Source: Pseudomonadota bacterium (GTDB lineage: Bacteria; Pseudomonadota; Gammaproteobacteria; Burkholderiales; SG8-39). Taken from it: a stretch of DNA of 5,060 bases. Of the stretch, positions 1-5,060 are shown one piece after another. The notes beneath the pieces are model-generated. The model ran no database searches. It saw nothing but the letters and a program-made list of their open reading frames with translations, and was not told the origin of the DNA. Position numbers and translations under genes: made by a program. Every line of letters starts with the position of its first letter. Position 1 is the stretch's first letter. The DNA lies in the NCBI GenBank assembly GCA_003242425.1, contig QGUL01000165.1, positions 1 through 5,060 of the forward strand, given 5' to 3'.

Positions 1-47
1 TGGTGTTTCCAGTAGCGGGGTAACTCCCATCTTCGAGCCCTGTCCCC
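1..47. other. Suspected foreign or repeat-derived segment inside hisZ at window edge
   Basis: This stretch lies in the hisZ frame but differs from the codons before it. Several codons rare in the rest of the window occur together (GGA twice, GTT, CTA, ACA, CCA), and the protein departs from the conserved HisZ motif. The hexamer GGTAAC occurs at 19-24 and again at 48-53. A GGGGACAG string on the minus strand (41-48) reminds me of dispersed repeats near IS200-like or REP-associated transposases, but that is memory, not a search result. The segment stays in frame and keeps a P-L-L-E match, so a divergent but intact gene remains possible. Confidence 0.35.
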
Positions 48-144
48 GGTAACGCTCCAGCAGGCGCGTGCGCAGCCGCTCGATGCCGAGCGCCTCGTTC
101 GGCAGGATGTCTTCAACGTATTCGGGCAGCAGCCAGGTGCGCAT
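1..144 (-). CDS. hisZ: ATP phosphoribosyltransferase regulatory subunit HisZ, N-terminal fragment (runs off left edge)
   Basis: HisZ is a catalytically inactive histidyl-tRNA-synthetase paralogue that joins the short form of HisG, the first enzyme of histidine biosynthesis, and confers feedback control; it is cytoplasmic. Only 48 codons are visible, open to base 1. The N-terminus MRTWLLPEYVEDILPNEA, followed by GIERLRTRLLERYRG, matches my memory of betaproteobacterial HisZ (W-L-L-P-E-Y, then D-I-L-P-x-E-A). The ATG at 144 is supported by a GGAGG 7 bases upstream. The gene lies 18 bases after the DUF2065 gene, as in other betaproteobacteria, where purA usually follows. Odd: from about residue 32 the family usually reads like G-Y-E-L-V-x-P-P-L-L-E-Y, but here it reads GSKMGVTPLLETP. 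Codon use also shifts there to GGA, GTT, CTA, ACA and CCA. The gene may therefore be interrupted, chimeric at a contig end, or merely divergent. Identity of the first 31 residues is fairly sure; integrity of the gene is not. Confidence 0.82.
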   Translation of the reverse strand, partial: MRTWLLPEYVEDILPNEALGIERLRTRLLERYRGQGSKMGVTPLLETP

Positions 145-151
145 CGCAACG

Positions 152-156
152 CCTCC
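152..156 (-). promoter_or_regulatory. Ribosome binding site of hisZ
   Basis: The minus strand carries GGAGG within the 18-base gap after the DUF2065 stop codon, 7 bases before the ATG at 144. It is one of the best Shine-Dalgarno matches in the window and decides the hisZ start. It also suggests hisZ can be translated without relying on coupling to the gene before it. Confidence 0.75.
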
Positions 157-162
157 CGCGCG

Positions 163-351
163 CTAGGGGCCGACGAACCACAACAGCAGCACACCGAGCA
201 GCATCGATGTGAGGCCGAAGAACCGGATCTGTCCGTCACTGTGTTCGATGATGCGACGGAACATCTCCCGCCACAGCGCGGGCATCAGGAACGGCAGGAT
301 ACCCTCGATCACCAGCACCAGCGCGATCGCGGTCGCGAGAGACTCACCCAT
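163..351 (-). CDS. DUF2065 (YjeT-like) small inner-membrane protein
   Basis: A 62-residue protein of unknown biochemical role. Two hydrophobic segments are visible, about residues 5-22 (ending near VIEGILPFLMP) and about 42-60 (GLTSMLLGVLLLWFVG), joined by a short polar loop with basic and acidic residues (WREMFRRIIEHSDGQIR). This is the architecture of the DUF2065 family, whose E. coli member YjeT is encoded just after hflC. The start at 351 is only 5 bases after the hflC stop codon, with no clear Shine-Dalgarno sequence, so translation is probably coupled to hflC. Constant position beside hflKC suggests a link to the HflKC-FtsH complex, but this is guilt by association. Family assignment rests on length, two-helix pattern, the E-G-x-x-P-F-L-x-P motif and context. 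Confidence 0.85.
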   Translation of the reverse strand: MGESLATAIALVLVIEGILPFLMPALWREMFRRIIEHSDGQIRFFGLTSMLLGVLLLWFVGP

Positions 352-356
352 TTACG

Positions 357-1241
357 TTATTTGGCGGCGGCGCCGCGCTCCGGTTTCTTGAAGTAGCGGA
401 AGAACTCCGAACTCGGGTCGAGCACCAGCACGTCGCTGCGATCGGCAAAGCTGTTGCGATAGGCGTCGAGGCTGCGCCAGAAGGCGTAGAACTCCGGATT
501 CTGGCCGAAGGCCTTGGCGTAGATCGCCGCCGCCCTGGCATCCCCCTCACCCTTGATCGCCTGCGCCTTCTTGTAGGCGTTGGCGATGATGACTTCGCGG
601 TCGCGATCGGCTTCGGCGCGGATCTTCTCGGCTTCCGAGAAGCCCTGCGAACGCAGCTCGGCGGCCACGGCGCGGCGTTCGGCCTCCATGCGCCGGTACA
701 CGGCCTCGCTCACCTCGGCGGGCAGTTCCACGCGCTTGAGCCGCACGTCCACCACCTTCACGCCGATGCGGGCGGCGTCGTCCTGCACCTTCTCGCGCAC
801 GATGTCCATGATCTTGTCGCGCTCGCCGGAGACCACCTCCGGCACGGTGCGCTTGCCGAACTCCTCGCGCAGGGCGGCGTTGACCGTCTGCGCCAGGCGC
901 GTGGTGGCGCGCACCTCGTCGCCGGCGACCGAGATGTAGTACTGCTTGACGTCGGCGATGCGCCACTTCACGAAGGAATCGACCAGCACGTTCTTCTTCT
1001 CGGAGGTGATGTAGCGCTCGGCATCCGGCGTGTCGAGCGTGAGCACGCGCTTGTCGAAGTAGCGCACGTTCTGCACCAGCGGCAGCTTGAAGTGCAGGCC
1101 GGGCTCTTCCACCACGTCGCGGATCTCGCCCAGCTGCAGCACGATCGCCGTCTGCCGCTGGTCCACCGTGTACATGGTGGAGGAGACGAGCACGATCAGC
1201 ACCAGCAGCACGCCGACGACGATTCCCAATGCGTTTCTCAT
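357..1241 (-). CDS. hflC: HflC, SPFH/prohibitin-family subunit of the HflKC complex
   Basis: HflC pairs with HflK to form a large membrane-anchored assembly that encloses the FtsH AAA protease and modulates its degradation of membrane proteins. The 294-residue product begins with a single membrane anchor (about residues 5-23), leaving the rest periplasmic. The SPFH/Band 7 domain follows from about residue 24 (YTVDQRQTAIVLQLGE, then EEPGLHFKLPLVQNV) to about 180. An Ala/Glu/Arg-rich coiled-coil helix spans about 180-245 (MEAERRAVAAELRSQG, ADRDREVIIANAYKKAQ). The end contains F-x-A-F-W-R-S-L-x-A-Y and F-F-R-Y-F-K, typical of HflC. It is shorter than E. coli HflC (334), and I see no missing domain. 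I chose the ATG at 1241 rather than the in-frame ATG at 1361, because MRNALGI starts the anchor and has a strong GGAGGAG before it; the longer version would overlap hflK with a non-conserved Arg-rich extension. Confidence 0.96.
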   Translation of the reverse strand: MRNALGIVVGVLLVLIVLVSSTMYTVDQRQTAIVLQLGEIRDVVEEPGLHFKLPLVQNVRYFDKRVLTLDTPDAERYITSEKKNVLVDSFVKWRIADVKQYYISVAGDEVRATTRLAQTVNAALREEFGKRTVPEVVSGERDKIMDIVREKVQDDAARIGVKVVDVRLKRVELPAEVSEAVYRRMEAERRAVAAELRSQGFSEAEKIRAEADRDREVIIANAYKKAQAIKGEGDARAAAIYAKAFGQNPEFYAFWRSLDAYRNSFADRSDVLVLDPSSEFFRYFKKPERGAAAK

Positions 1242-1247
1242 CGGGCG

Positions 1248-1254
1248 CTCCTCC
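1248..1254 (-). promoter_or_regulatory. Ribosome binding site of hflC, abutting the hflK stop codon
   Basis: The minus strand reads GGAGGAG directly after the hflK TGA (1257-1255), and the hflC ATG follows 6 bases later at 1241. It is the strongest Shine-Dalgarno site in the window and fixes the hflC start. A ribosome terminating on hflK would sit on this site, which could help keep HflK and HflC made in matched amounts, as expected for partners in one complex. Confidence 0.8.
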
Positions 1255-2475
1255 TCAGGGCCGTGAACCGCGTTCGCGGCCCAGCAACGAGTCACGCGCG
1301 CGGGCATTCGTTTCCGGCGCGGACGTGGCGGTTTCGGAAGGCTGCGGCTTGGGCGCCGCAAGTCCGGTGATCTCGGCCGAGGACATCTGCATCAGCTTGT
1401 CGAGCGGCAGGAACAGCAGGTTGCTGTTCTGGCGCAGGTCGACCATCACCTTGGTGGTGTTGCTGAAGATCTCCTGCATGGCGTCCAGGTACATGCGCTC
1501 GCGCGTCACCGCCGGCGCCTTCTGGTATTCGGCCAGGATCTGGCTGAAGCGGGCCGTCTCGCCCTCGGCGTTCGCCACTACGCGCTGGCGGTAGCCCTCG
1601 GCTTCCTCGAGCAGGCGCGAGGCGGTACCGCGGGCCTTCGGCACCACGTCGTTGTAGTAGGCTTGGCCTTCGTTCTTCTGGCGCTCGAGGTCCTGCTTGG
1701 CCTTCACCGCGTCGTCGAAGGCGGCCTGGACCTGCTCCGGCGGCTGGGCGTTCTGCAGCGTCACCTTGCTGATGGTGATGCCAGTGCCGTAGCGGTCGAG
1801 GATGTCCTGCATCAGCGACTGCGCCGTGACCGCGATCTGCTCGCGGCCCTCGTAGAGCACGAAGTCCATGCTCGACTTGCCGACGATCTCGCGCATCGCC
1901 GACTCGGCTACCTGCATGACCGTCTCGTCGGGCTGGCGGATGTTGAACTGGTAATCCTCGGGGTCCTTGAGGACGTACTGCACCGCGAACTGGATGTCGA
2001 CGATGTTCTCGTCGTCGGTCAGCATGAGCGATTCGCGCAGCACCTTGGTCTTGACGTTGTTGCGGTAGCCGACCTCGATGGTGCGCACCTGGCTCAGGTT
2101 GACCAGTTCGTGGCTCTGGATGGGATACGGCCAGCGCCAGCGCAAGCCCGGATCGGTGGTCTTGGTGTAGGCGCCGAAGGTGAGCACGACCGCGCGCTGG
2201 CTGGCGTCCACGGTGTAGAAGCCGCTGGCGAGCCAGACGACGACGATGAGCGCGACGAGCAGGCCGAAGCCGCCGCCGAACTGCGCCCTGACAGGCGGCT
2301 GGCCGGACCCGCCGGCGCCGCCGCCTTCAGGCGACTTGCGGCCGAACAGGGCGCTCAGGCGCTGGTTGAAGTTGCGCCACAGTTCGTCCAGATCGGGAGG
2401 CCCCTGGTTGTTGTTGTCGTCGCCACCACCGCCGCCGCGGCCTTTGCGGCCCCACTGGGGATCATTGAGTGACAT
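1255..2475 (-). CDS. hflK: HflK, SPFH/prohibitin-family subunit of the HflKC complex
   Basis: Partner of HflC in the membrane assembly around FtsH. The 406-residue product opens with MSLNDPQWGR, the usual HflK start, then a disordered Gly/Asp/Asn-rich cytoplasmic tail (about 11-28 and 50-60) around a conserved PPDLDELWRNFNQRL helix. One membrane helix lies at about 70-87 (GLLVALIVVVWLASGFY). The SPFH domain follows (YTVDASQRAVVLTFG, then DPGLRWRWPYPI), with V-D-I-Q-F-A-V-Q-Y and the N-A-Q-P-P-E-Q-V motif near 242-249. A coiled coil runs from about 250 to 320 (AKQDLERQKNEGQAYYNDVV). The Pro/Ser/Thr-rich end (about 371-406) looks unstructured and variable. The ATG at 2475 gives the conserved start; an in-frame ATG at 2613 would add 46 non-conserved residues. 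The start lies 14 bases inside the end of hflX and has only a weak ribosome binding site, implying coupled translation. Confidence 0.96.
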   Translation of the reverse strand: MSLNDPQWGRKGRGGGGGDDNNNQGPPDLDELWRNFNQRLSALFGRKSPEGGGAGGSGQPPVRAQFGGGFGLLVALIVVVWLASGFYTVDASQRAVVLTFGAYTKTTDPGLRWRWPYPIQSHELVNLSQVRTIEVGYRNNVKTKVLRESLMLTDDENIVDIQFAVQYVLKDPEDYQFNIRQPDETVMQVAESAMREIVGKSSMDFVLYEGREQIAVTAQSLMQDILDRYGTGITISKVTLQNAQPPEQVQAAFDDAVKAKQDLERQKNEGQAYYNDVVPKARGTASRLLEEAEGYRQRVVANAEGETARFSQILAEYQKAPAVTRERMYLDAMQEIFSNTTKVMVDLRQNSNLLFLPLDKLMQMSSAEITGLAAPKPQPSETATSAPETNARARDSLLGRERGSRP

Positions 2476-3658
2476 GCGTGTTCGCTGCTCGCTGGCTCGG
2501 GTTGTCGGGATTCGAAGCTTGAACTGAGGCGGATGCCTCATCGAGCGGTCGCGCGGCTGCCGCTTCGGTGAGGGCCTCGCGCAACAGGTCGAGGCCCTGG
2601 CCCGTCCTGGCACTCAGACGGACGCGCGCGATATTAGCACACTCGTCCCGGTCAATTCCCGGCTCCAGCCCGCTGACGTCGATCTTGTTCCATACCAGGA
2701 TCTGCGGAATGTGGTCGGCGCCGATCTCGGCCAGCACCTTGTTCACTTCCTCGATCTGCTCGTCGCGCACGGGACTGGAGGAATCGACGACATGCAGCAG
2801 TAGGTCGGCATGAATGGTCTCCTCCAGCGTGGCGCGGAAGGCGGCCACGAGCGTGTGCGGCAGCTCGCGGATGAAACCGACCGTGTCGGACAGCGTGAGG
2901 TGACCGGCTTCGGGCAGGTAGAGGCGCCGCGTGGTGGTGTCCAGGGTCGCGAAGAGCTGGTCGGCGGCATAGGCGCCGGCGTGTGTGAGCGCGTTGAAGA
3001 GCGTCGACTTGCCGGCGTTGGTGTAGCCCACCAGCGAGACCGACGTCACCTGTCCGCGCCGGCGCGCACGGCGCTGCACGTCGCGCTGGCGCTGCAGTTT
3101 GACGAGCTGCGCCTTGAGCTTCTTGACCCGGTCGGCGATCAGGCGGCGGTCGACCTCGAGCTGCGTCTCGCCGGGACCGCCGCGCAGGCCGATACCGCCG
3201 CGCTGCCGTTCCAGGTGGGTCCAGCCGCGCACCAGGCGGGTGGCCAGGTGCTCGAGCTGCGCCAGCTCCACCTGGACCTTGCCCTCGTGGCTCTTGGCGC
3301 GCTGCGCAAAGATGAACAGGATGAGCTCGGTACGGTCGACGATGCGGCACTGCAAGGCGCGCTCGAGGTTGCGCTGCTGCGCGGGCGAGAGCTGGTGGTT
3401 GAAAACCACTGTGCCGGCGCCGGTGTCCTTGCGCAGGCGGTCGATCTCCTCGATCTTGCCGGAGCCGACGAAATAGGCCGGATCGGGACGGCCGCGGCGG
3501 CCTTCGACCATGCCGCACACTTCCAGGCCGGCGCTGCCGACCAACAGACGAAGCTCGGACTTGCTCTCTGCGTAACCCGGGGCGCCGAAGTCCAGTGCGA
3601 CCAGTAGCGCCTTGGAGGCGTTGGCCACGCTCGAATCGCGTGGCGAAAAATCCAGCAT
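2462..3658 (-). CDS. hflX: HflX, ribosome-associated GTPase
   Basis: HflX is a translational GTPase-class protein (Obg-HflX superfamily) that binds the 50S subunit and splits stalled or stressed 70S ribosomes; it acts in the cytoplasm. The 398-residue product has the N-terminal HflX domain at about 18-107 (YFVGSGKIEEI, VVFNHQLSPAQQRNLE). A helical linker spans about 110-200, with G-G-P-G-E-T-Q-L-E at 160-168 and basic coiled-coil residues after it. The G domain follows: P-loop GYTNAGKS 211-218, switch region FATLDTT 236-242, DTVG 258-261, NKID 324-327 and SARTG 349-353. All GTP-binding motifs are intact. The last 28 residues are polar and low in structure; their final codons double as the start of hflK. 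The ATG at 3658 lies 3 bases after the hfq stop codon (TAG CGG ATG) with little Shine-Dalgarno sequence, so initiation probably depends on ribosomes finishing hfq. Confidence 0.96.
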   Translation of the reverse strand: MLDFSPRDSSVANASKALLVALDFGAPGYAESKSELRLLVGSAGLEVCGMVEGRRGRPDPAYFVGSGKIEEIDRLRKDTGAGTVVFNHQLSPAQQRNLERALQCRIVDRTELILFIFAQRAKSHEGKVQVELAQLEHLATRLVRGWTHLERQRGGIGLRGGPGETQLEVDRRLIADRVKKLKAQLVKLQRQRDVQRRARRRGQVTSVSLVGYTNAGKSTLFNALTHAGAYAADQLFATLDTTTRRLYLPEAGHLTLSDTVGFIRELPHTLVAAFRATLEETIHADLLLHVVDSSSPVRDEQIEEVNKVLAEIGADHIPQILVWNKIDVSGLEPGIDRDECANIARVRLSARTGQGLDLLREALTEAAAARPLDEASASVQASNPDNPSQRAANTHVTQ

Positions 3659-3661
3659 CCG

Positions 3662-3895
3662 CTATTCGCCGTGATCGACGCTCAGATTGACCGGACGCGA
3701 GGGCACCACCGTGGAAATGGCGTGCTTGTAAACCATCTGCGTAACCGTGTTCTTCAGCAACACGACGTACTGGTCGAAGGACTCGACCTGGCCTTGGAGC
3801 TTGATACCGTTGACCAGATAGATCGAAACGGGAATGCGCTCCTTACGCAGAGTGTTGAGGAACGGGTCTTGTAACATTTGCCCTTTATTGCTCAT
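3662..3895 (-). CDS. hfq: RNA chaperone Hfq
   Basis: Hfq forms a hexameric Sm-like ring that pairs small regulatory RNAs with messenger RNAs and affects their stability. The 77-residue product shows the complete core. Proximal-face residues are Q9 and the Y56-K57-H58 motif, with F40 also kept. The distal face has Y26 and I31-K32-L33-Q34. The rim carries N14 and the basic patch R17-K18-E19-R20 (R-K-E-R where E. coli has R-R-E-R). Sm motifs are clear in [20 protein letters not shown] and [14 protein letters not shown]. The C-terminal tail after P68 is very short and ends in the acidic D-H-G-E; E. coli Hfq has 102 residues, but short tails are common in Betaproteobacteria. The ATG at 3895 has a GGAG 7 bases upstream. 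The gene follows der after the only AT-rich gap in the window, so a promoter just upstream or within der is likely. Confidence 0.98.
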   Translation of the reverse strand: MSNKGQMLQDPFLNTLRKERIPVSIYLVNGIKLQGQVESFDQYVVLLKNTVTQMVYKHAISTVVPSRPVNLSVDHGE

Positions 3896-3902
3896 GTTCT
3901 CG

Positions 3903-3906
3903 CTCC
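3903..3906 (-). promoter_or_regulatory. Ribosome binding site of hfq
   Basis: GGAG on the minus strand, 7 bases before the hfq ATG at 3895, in the context TTCCGGAGCGAGAAC. Spacing and position are normal and support the chosen start. Because Hfq binds its own leader in E. coli, this site and the A-rich stretch just before it (about 3913-3923) are the natural place for autoregulation, but nothing here proves it. Confidence 0.7.
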
Positions 3907-3950
3907 GGAAGCGTTATGTTTTTGAGCGTCTAATGTAATGGATTTCGGGG

Positions 3951-3967
3951 GGGTGCGCCATGCACCC
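3951..3967 (-). other. Small inverted repeat after der (weak hairpin)
   Basis: GGGTGC and GCACCC form a perfect 6-base-pair stem around a 5-base loop, starting 7 bases after the der stop codon. On the minus strand the stem is followed by CCCCCGAAATCC and not a T-run; on the plus strand it is followed by GGCCGTTTAG. It is therefore not a standard intrinsic terminator. It could act as a partial attenuator or protect the 3' end of processed der RNA, or be chance in GC-rich DNA. Confidence 0.35.
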
Positions 3968-3973
3968 GGCCGT

Positions 3974-5060
3974 TTAGCGGCTTAATTTACGTTTAGTCCC
4001 CTTTTCGACATAAGGGTTTCTCGCAGTACGGAATTCCACGCGCAGCGGCGTGCCCCGCAGGCCGAAATGCCGGCGGAAGGTCGATTCCAGATACCGCCGG
4101 TAGCTCTCCGGCACATGGTCCAGCGCGGTGCCGTGGATCACGATCACGGGCGGATTGCTGCCCCCCTGATGGGCGTAGCGCAGCTTCGGCCTCGACAATC
4201 CCTTGCGCGGCGGGGGCTGCTTGGCCACCGCATCCATCATCACCCGCGTCAGCTTGGGCGTCGGCAGTTTGGCCATGGCCGACTGGTACGCTTCGTCGAC
4301 GGAAGCAAGCACCGCACCCAGGCCCTTGCCTTCCAGCGCCGAGACGAAATGGGTGCGCGCGAAGCCGAGGAAGCCCAGCTTGCGTTCGAGCTGCTGCTTG
4401 ATCTGCTCGCGCTGATAGTCGTCCAGGCCGTCCCACTTGTTCACCGCCACCACCAGCGCGCGCCCCTGCTCGACGATGTAGCCGGCGAGATGGGCGTCCT
4501 GATCGGCGATCTCCTGCCGGGCGTCGAGCACCAGGATGCAGACGTTGGCCTGTTCCACCGCCTGCAGGGTCTTCACCACCGAGAACTTCTCGATCGCCTC
4601 GAACACCCTGCCCTTGCGCCGCACGCCGGCGGTGTCGATCAGCACATACTGCCTGCCGTTGCGCTCGAAGGGCACGCGGATACTGTCGCGCGTGGTGCCC
4701 GGCTGATCGAAGGCGATGAGGCGCTCCTCGCCGAGCAGCGCGTTGATCAGCGTCGACTTGCCGACGTTGGGGCGGCCGACCACGGCGATGTGCGGGACCG
4801 CCGTCTGTTCCTCGGGCTCGGCCTCCTCTTCCGCCCTGGGCAGCGCCGCCAGCACCTCATCCATGACGGCGCGCACGCCGTCGCCGTGGGAAGCGGACAG
4901 CGCATGCGGCTCGCCCAGGCCCAGTTCGTGGAACTCGGCCGTGACCACGGCGGCGTTCATGCCCTCGGTCTTGTTGACCGCCAGCCACACCCGGTCCTTG
5001 TAACGCCGCAGCATGTCGGCGATGCGGCGGTCCTGGGGCGTGAGGCCGTCCGGGCCCTGG
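3974..5060 (-). CDS. der: GTPase Der (EngA), C-terminal part, start beyond right edge
   Basis: Der is a tandem-G-domain GTPase needed for 50S ribosomal subunit maturation. The reading frame is open to base 5060, giving 361 visible residues; I estimate about 90-100 N-terminal residues are missing, including the first P-loop. The visible part starts near the end of G domain 1 ([11 protein letters not shown], then NKTE at 29-32 and S-A-S-H at 55-58). An acidic linker (EEEAEPEEQ) follows, then complete G domain 2: GRPNVGKS 95-102, PGTTRDS around 120-126, DTAG 142-145, NKWD 207-210, SALEGKG 240-246. The KH-like domain fills the rest ([13 protein letters not shown], then [17 protein letters not shown]). 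G domain 1 carries NKTE where many GTPases have NKxD, which I recall as normal for Der in this group. An ATG at 5014 is internal and should not be taken as the start. The end is complete, with TAA at 3976-3974. Confidence 0.97.
   Translation of the reverse strand, partial: QGPDGLTPQDRRIADMLRRYKDRVWLAVNKTEGMNAAVVTAEFHELGLGEPHALSASHGDGVRAVMDEVLAALPRAEEEAEPEEQTAVPHIAVVGRPNVGKSTLINALLGEERLIAFDQPGTTRDSIRVPFERNGRQYVLIDTAGVRRKGRVFEAIEKFSVVKTLQAVEQANVCILVLDARQEIADQDAHLAGYIVEQGRALVVAVNKWDGLDDYQREQIKQQLERKLGFLGFARTHFVSALEGKGLGAVLASVDEAYQSAMAKLPTPKLTRVMMDAVAKQPPPRKGLSRPKLRYAHQGGSNPPVIVIHGTALDHVPESYRRYLESTFRRHFGLRGTPLRVEFRTARNPYVEKGTKRKLSR

Larger units (their letters stand above)
3896..3973 (-). other. 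der-hfq intergenic region, probable hfq leader or promoter area
   Basis: This 78-base gap is the only sizeable non-coding stretch. On the minus strand it begins with a GC-rich hairpin after the der stop codon, continues with a C-run, then becomes AT-rich (CATTACATTA and CTCAAAAACATAAC) before the hfq ribosome binding site. I could not find a -35/-10 pair with good sequence and 16-18 base spacing, so the promoter position is left open; in other bacteria hfq promoters often lie inside the upstream gene. Confidence 0.45.

Noticed and set aside
1242..1361. Upstream extension of hflC to an ATG at 1361
   Set aside because: The extra 40 residues are Arg/Pro-rich, overlap the end of hflK, and resemble no HflC. 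The ATG at 1241 has the membrane anchor and a strong ribosome binding site.
2401..2450. Triplet-repeat-like tract (gttgttgttgtc, gccaccaccgccgcc)
   Set aside because: It encodes the Gly/Asp/Asn-rich N-terminal tail normal for HflK; codons vary and no unit repeats perfectly enough to suggest phase variation.
1663..2472. A 269-codon open frame on the plus strand opposite hflK
   Set aside because: It is rich in Leu, Val, Asp, Ala and Glu in the pattern produced by reading the complement of a GC-biased gene. The minus strand encodes a fully recognisable HflK across the same bases. No ribosome binding site or family resemblance was seen.
2476..2613. Upstream extension of hflK to an ATG at 2613
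   Set aside because: It adds 46 residues read out of frame from hflX; MSLNDPQWG is the usual HflK N-terminus.
2652..3518. A 288-codon minus-strand open frame in another frame of hflX
   Set aside because: The predicted product is Arg/Ala/Pro-rich and low in complexity, typical of an out-of-frame reading of GC-rich coding DNA. It lies wholly within hflX.
2810..3607. A 265-codon open frame on the plus strand opposite hflX
   Set aside because: This is the antisense shadow of the HflX gene, whose GTP-binding motifs are all intact on the minus strand; the plus-strand protein has no recognisable domain.
3951..3967. Intrinsic terminator of der
   Set aside because: The stem is only 6 base pairs and no T-run follows on the minus strand.
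3896..4030. Sigma-70-like promoter hexamers before hfq (for example TACATT, CATAAC, TAAATT on the minus strand)
   Set aside because: None could be paired with a reasonable -35 hexamer at 16-18 bases, so AT-richness alone was not enough to call a promoter.
1..5060. CRISPR array, tRNA, rRNA, complete insertion sequence, defence or novel system
   Set aside because: No regularly spaced repeats, tRNA-like cloverleaf, transposase or unexplained gene was found; nearly every base belongs to a known housekeeping gene.

Overview
The window is a compact block of GC-rich, bacterial, chromosomal housekeeping genes, all on the minus strand. Read in the direction of transcription (right to left) the order is der (partial), hfq, hflX, hflK, hflC, a small DUF2065/YjeT-type membrane protein gene, and hisZ (only its first codons). 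Placing der directly before hfq, and DUF2065-hisZ directly after hflC, is the arrangement I know from Betaproteobacteria. In Gammaproteobacteria miaA usually precedes hfq. High GC, strong G/C third-position bias and the Hfq, HflK and Der sequence style also fit a betaproteobacterium, perhaps near Rhodocyclales or Nitrosomonadales. That placement is inference; no marker fixes it more narrowly.

Region by region: 3974-5060 encodes the C-terminal three quarters or so of the ribosome-assembly GTPase Der; its start lies beyond the right edge. 3896-3973 is the only real intergenic gap, AT-richer than its surroundings, with a small hairpin and the hfq ribosome binding site. From 3895 leftwards the genes are packed: hfq and hflX are 3 bases apart, hflX and hflK overlap by 14, hflK and hflC are separated by 13 bases holding the hflC ribosome binding site, hflC and the DUF2065 gene are 5 bases apart, and hisZ follows after 18 bases with a good ribosome binding site. 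This looks like one transcription unit with much translational coupling.

By known family roles, Hfq is the RNA chaperone for small-RNA regulation, HflX is a ribosome-splitting/rescue GTPase, HflK and HflC form the SPFH membrane complex that surrounds and modulates the FtsH protease, and Der matures the 50S subunit. Together they cover RNA, ribosome and membrane-protein quality control. HisZ is the regulatory subunit of the first histidine-biosynthesis enzyme and is probably a co-transcribed passenger.

I see no CRISPR array, complete mobile element, tRNA, rRNA or evidence of an undescribed system. The one anomaly is at the left edge: after about 31 normal HisZ codons, codon use changes abruptly and the conserved HisZ motif expected there is poorly matched. 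This suggests a repeat insertion or an assembly break in bases 1 to about 47.
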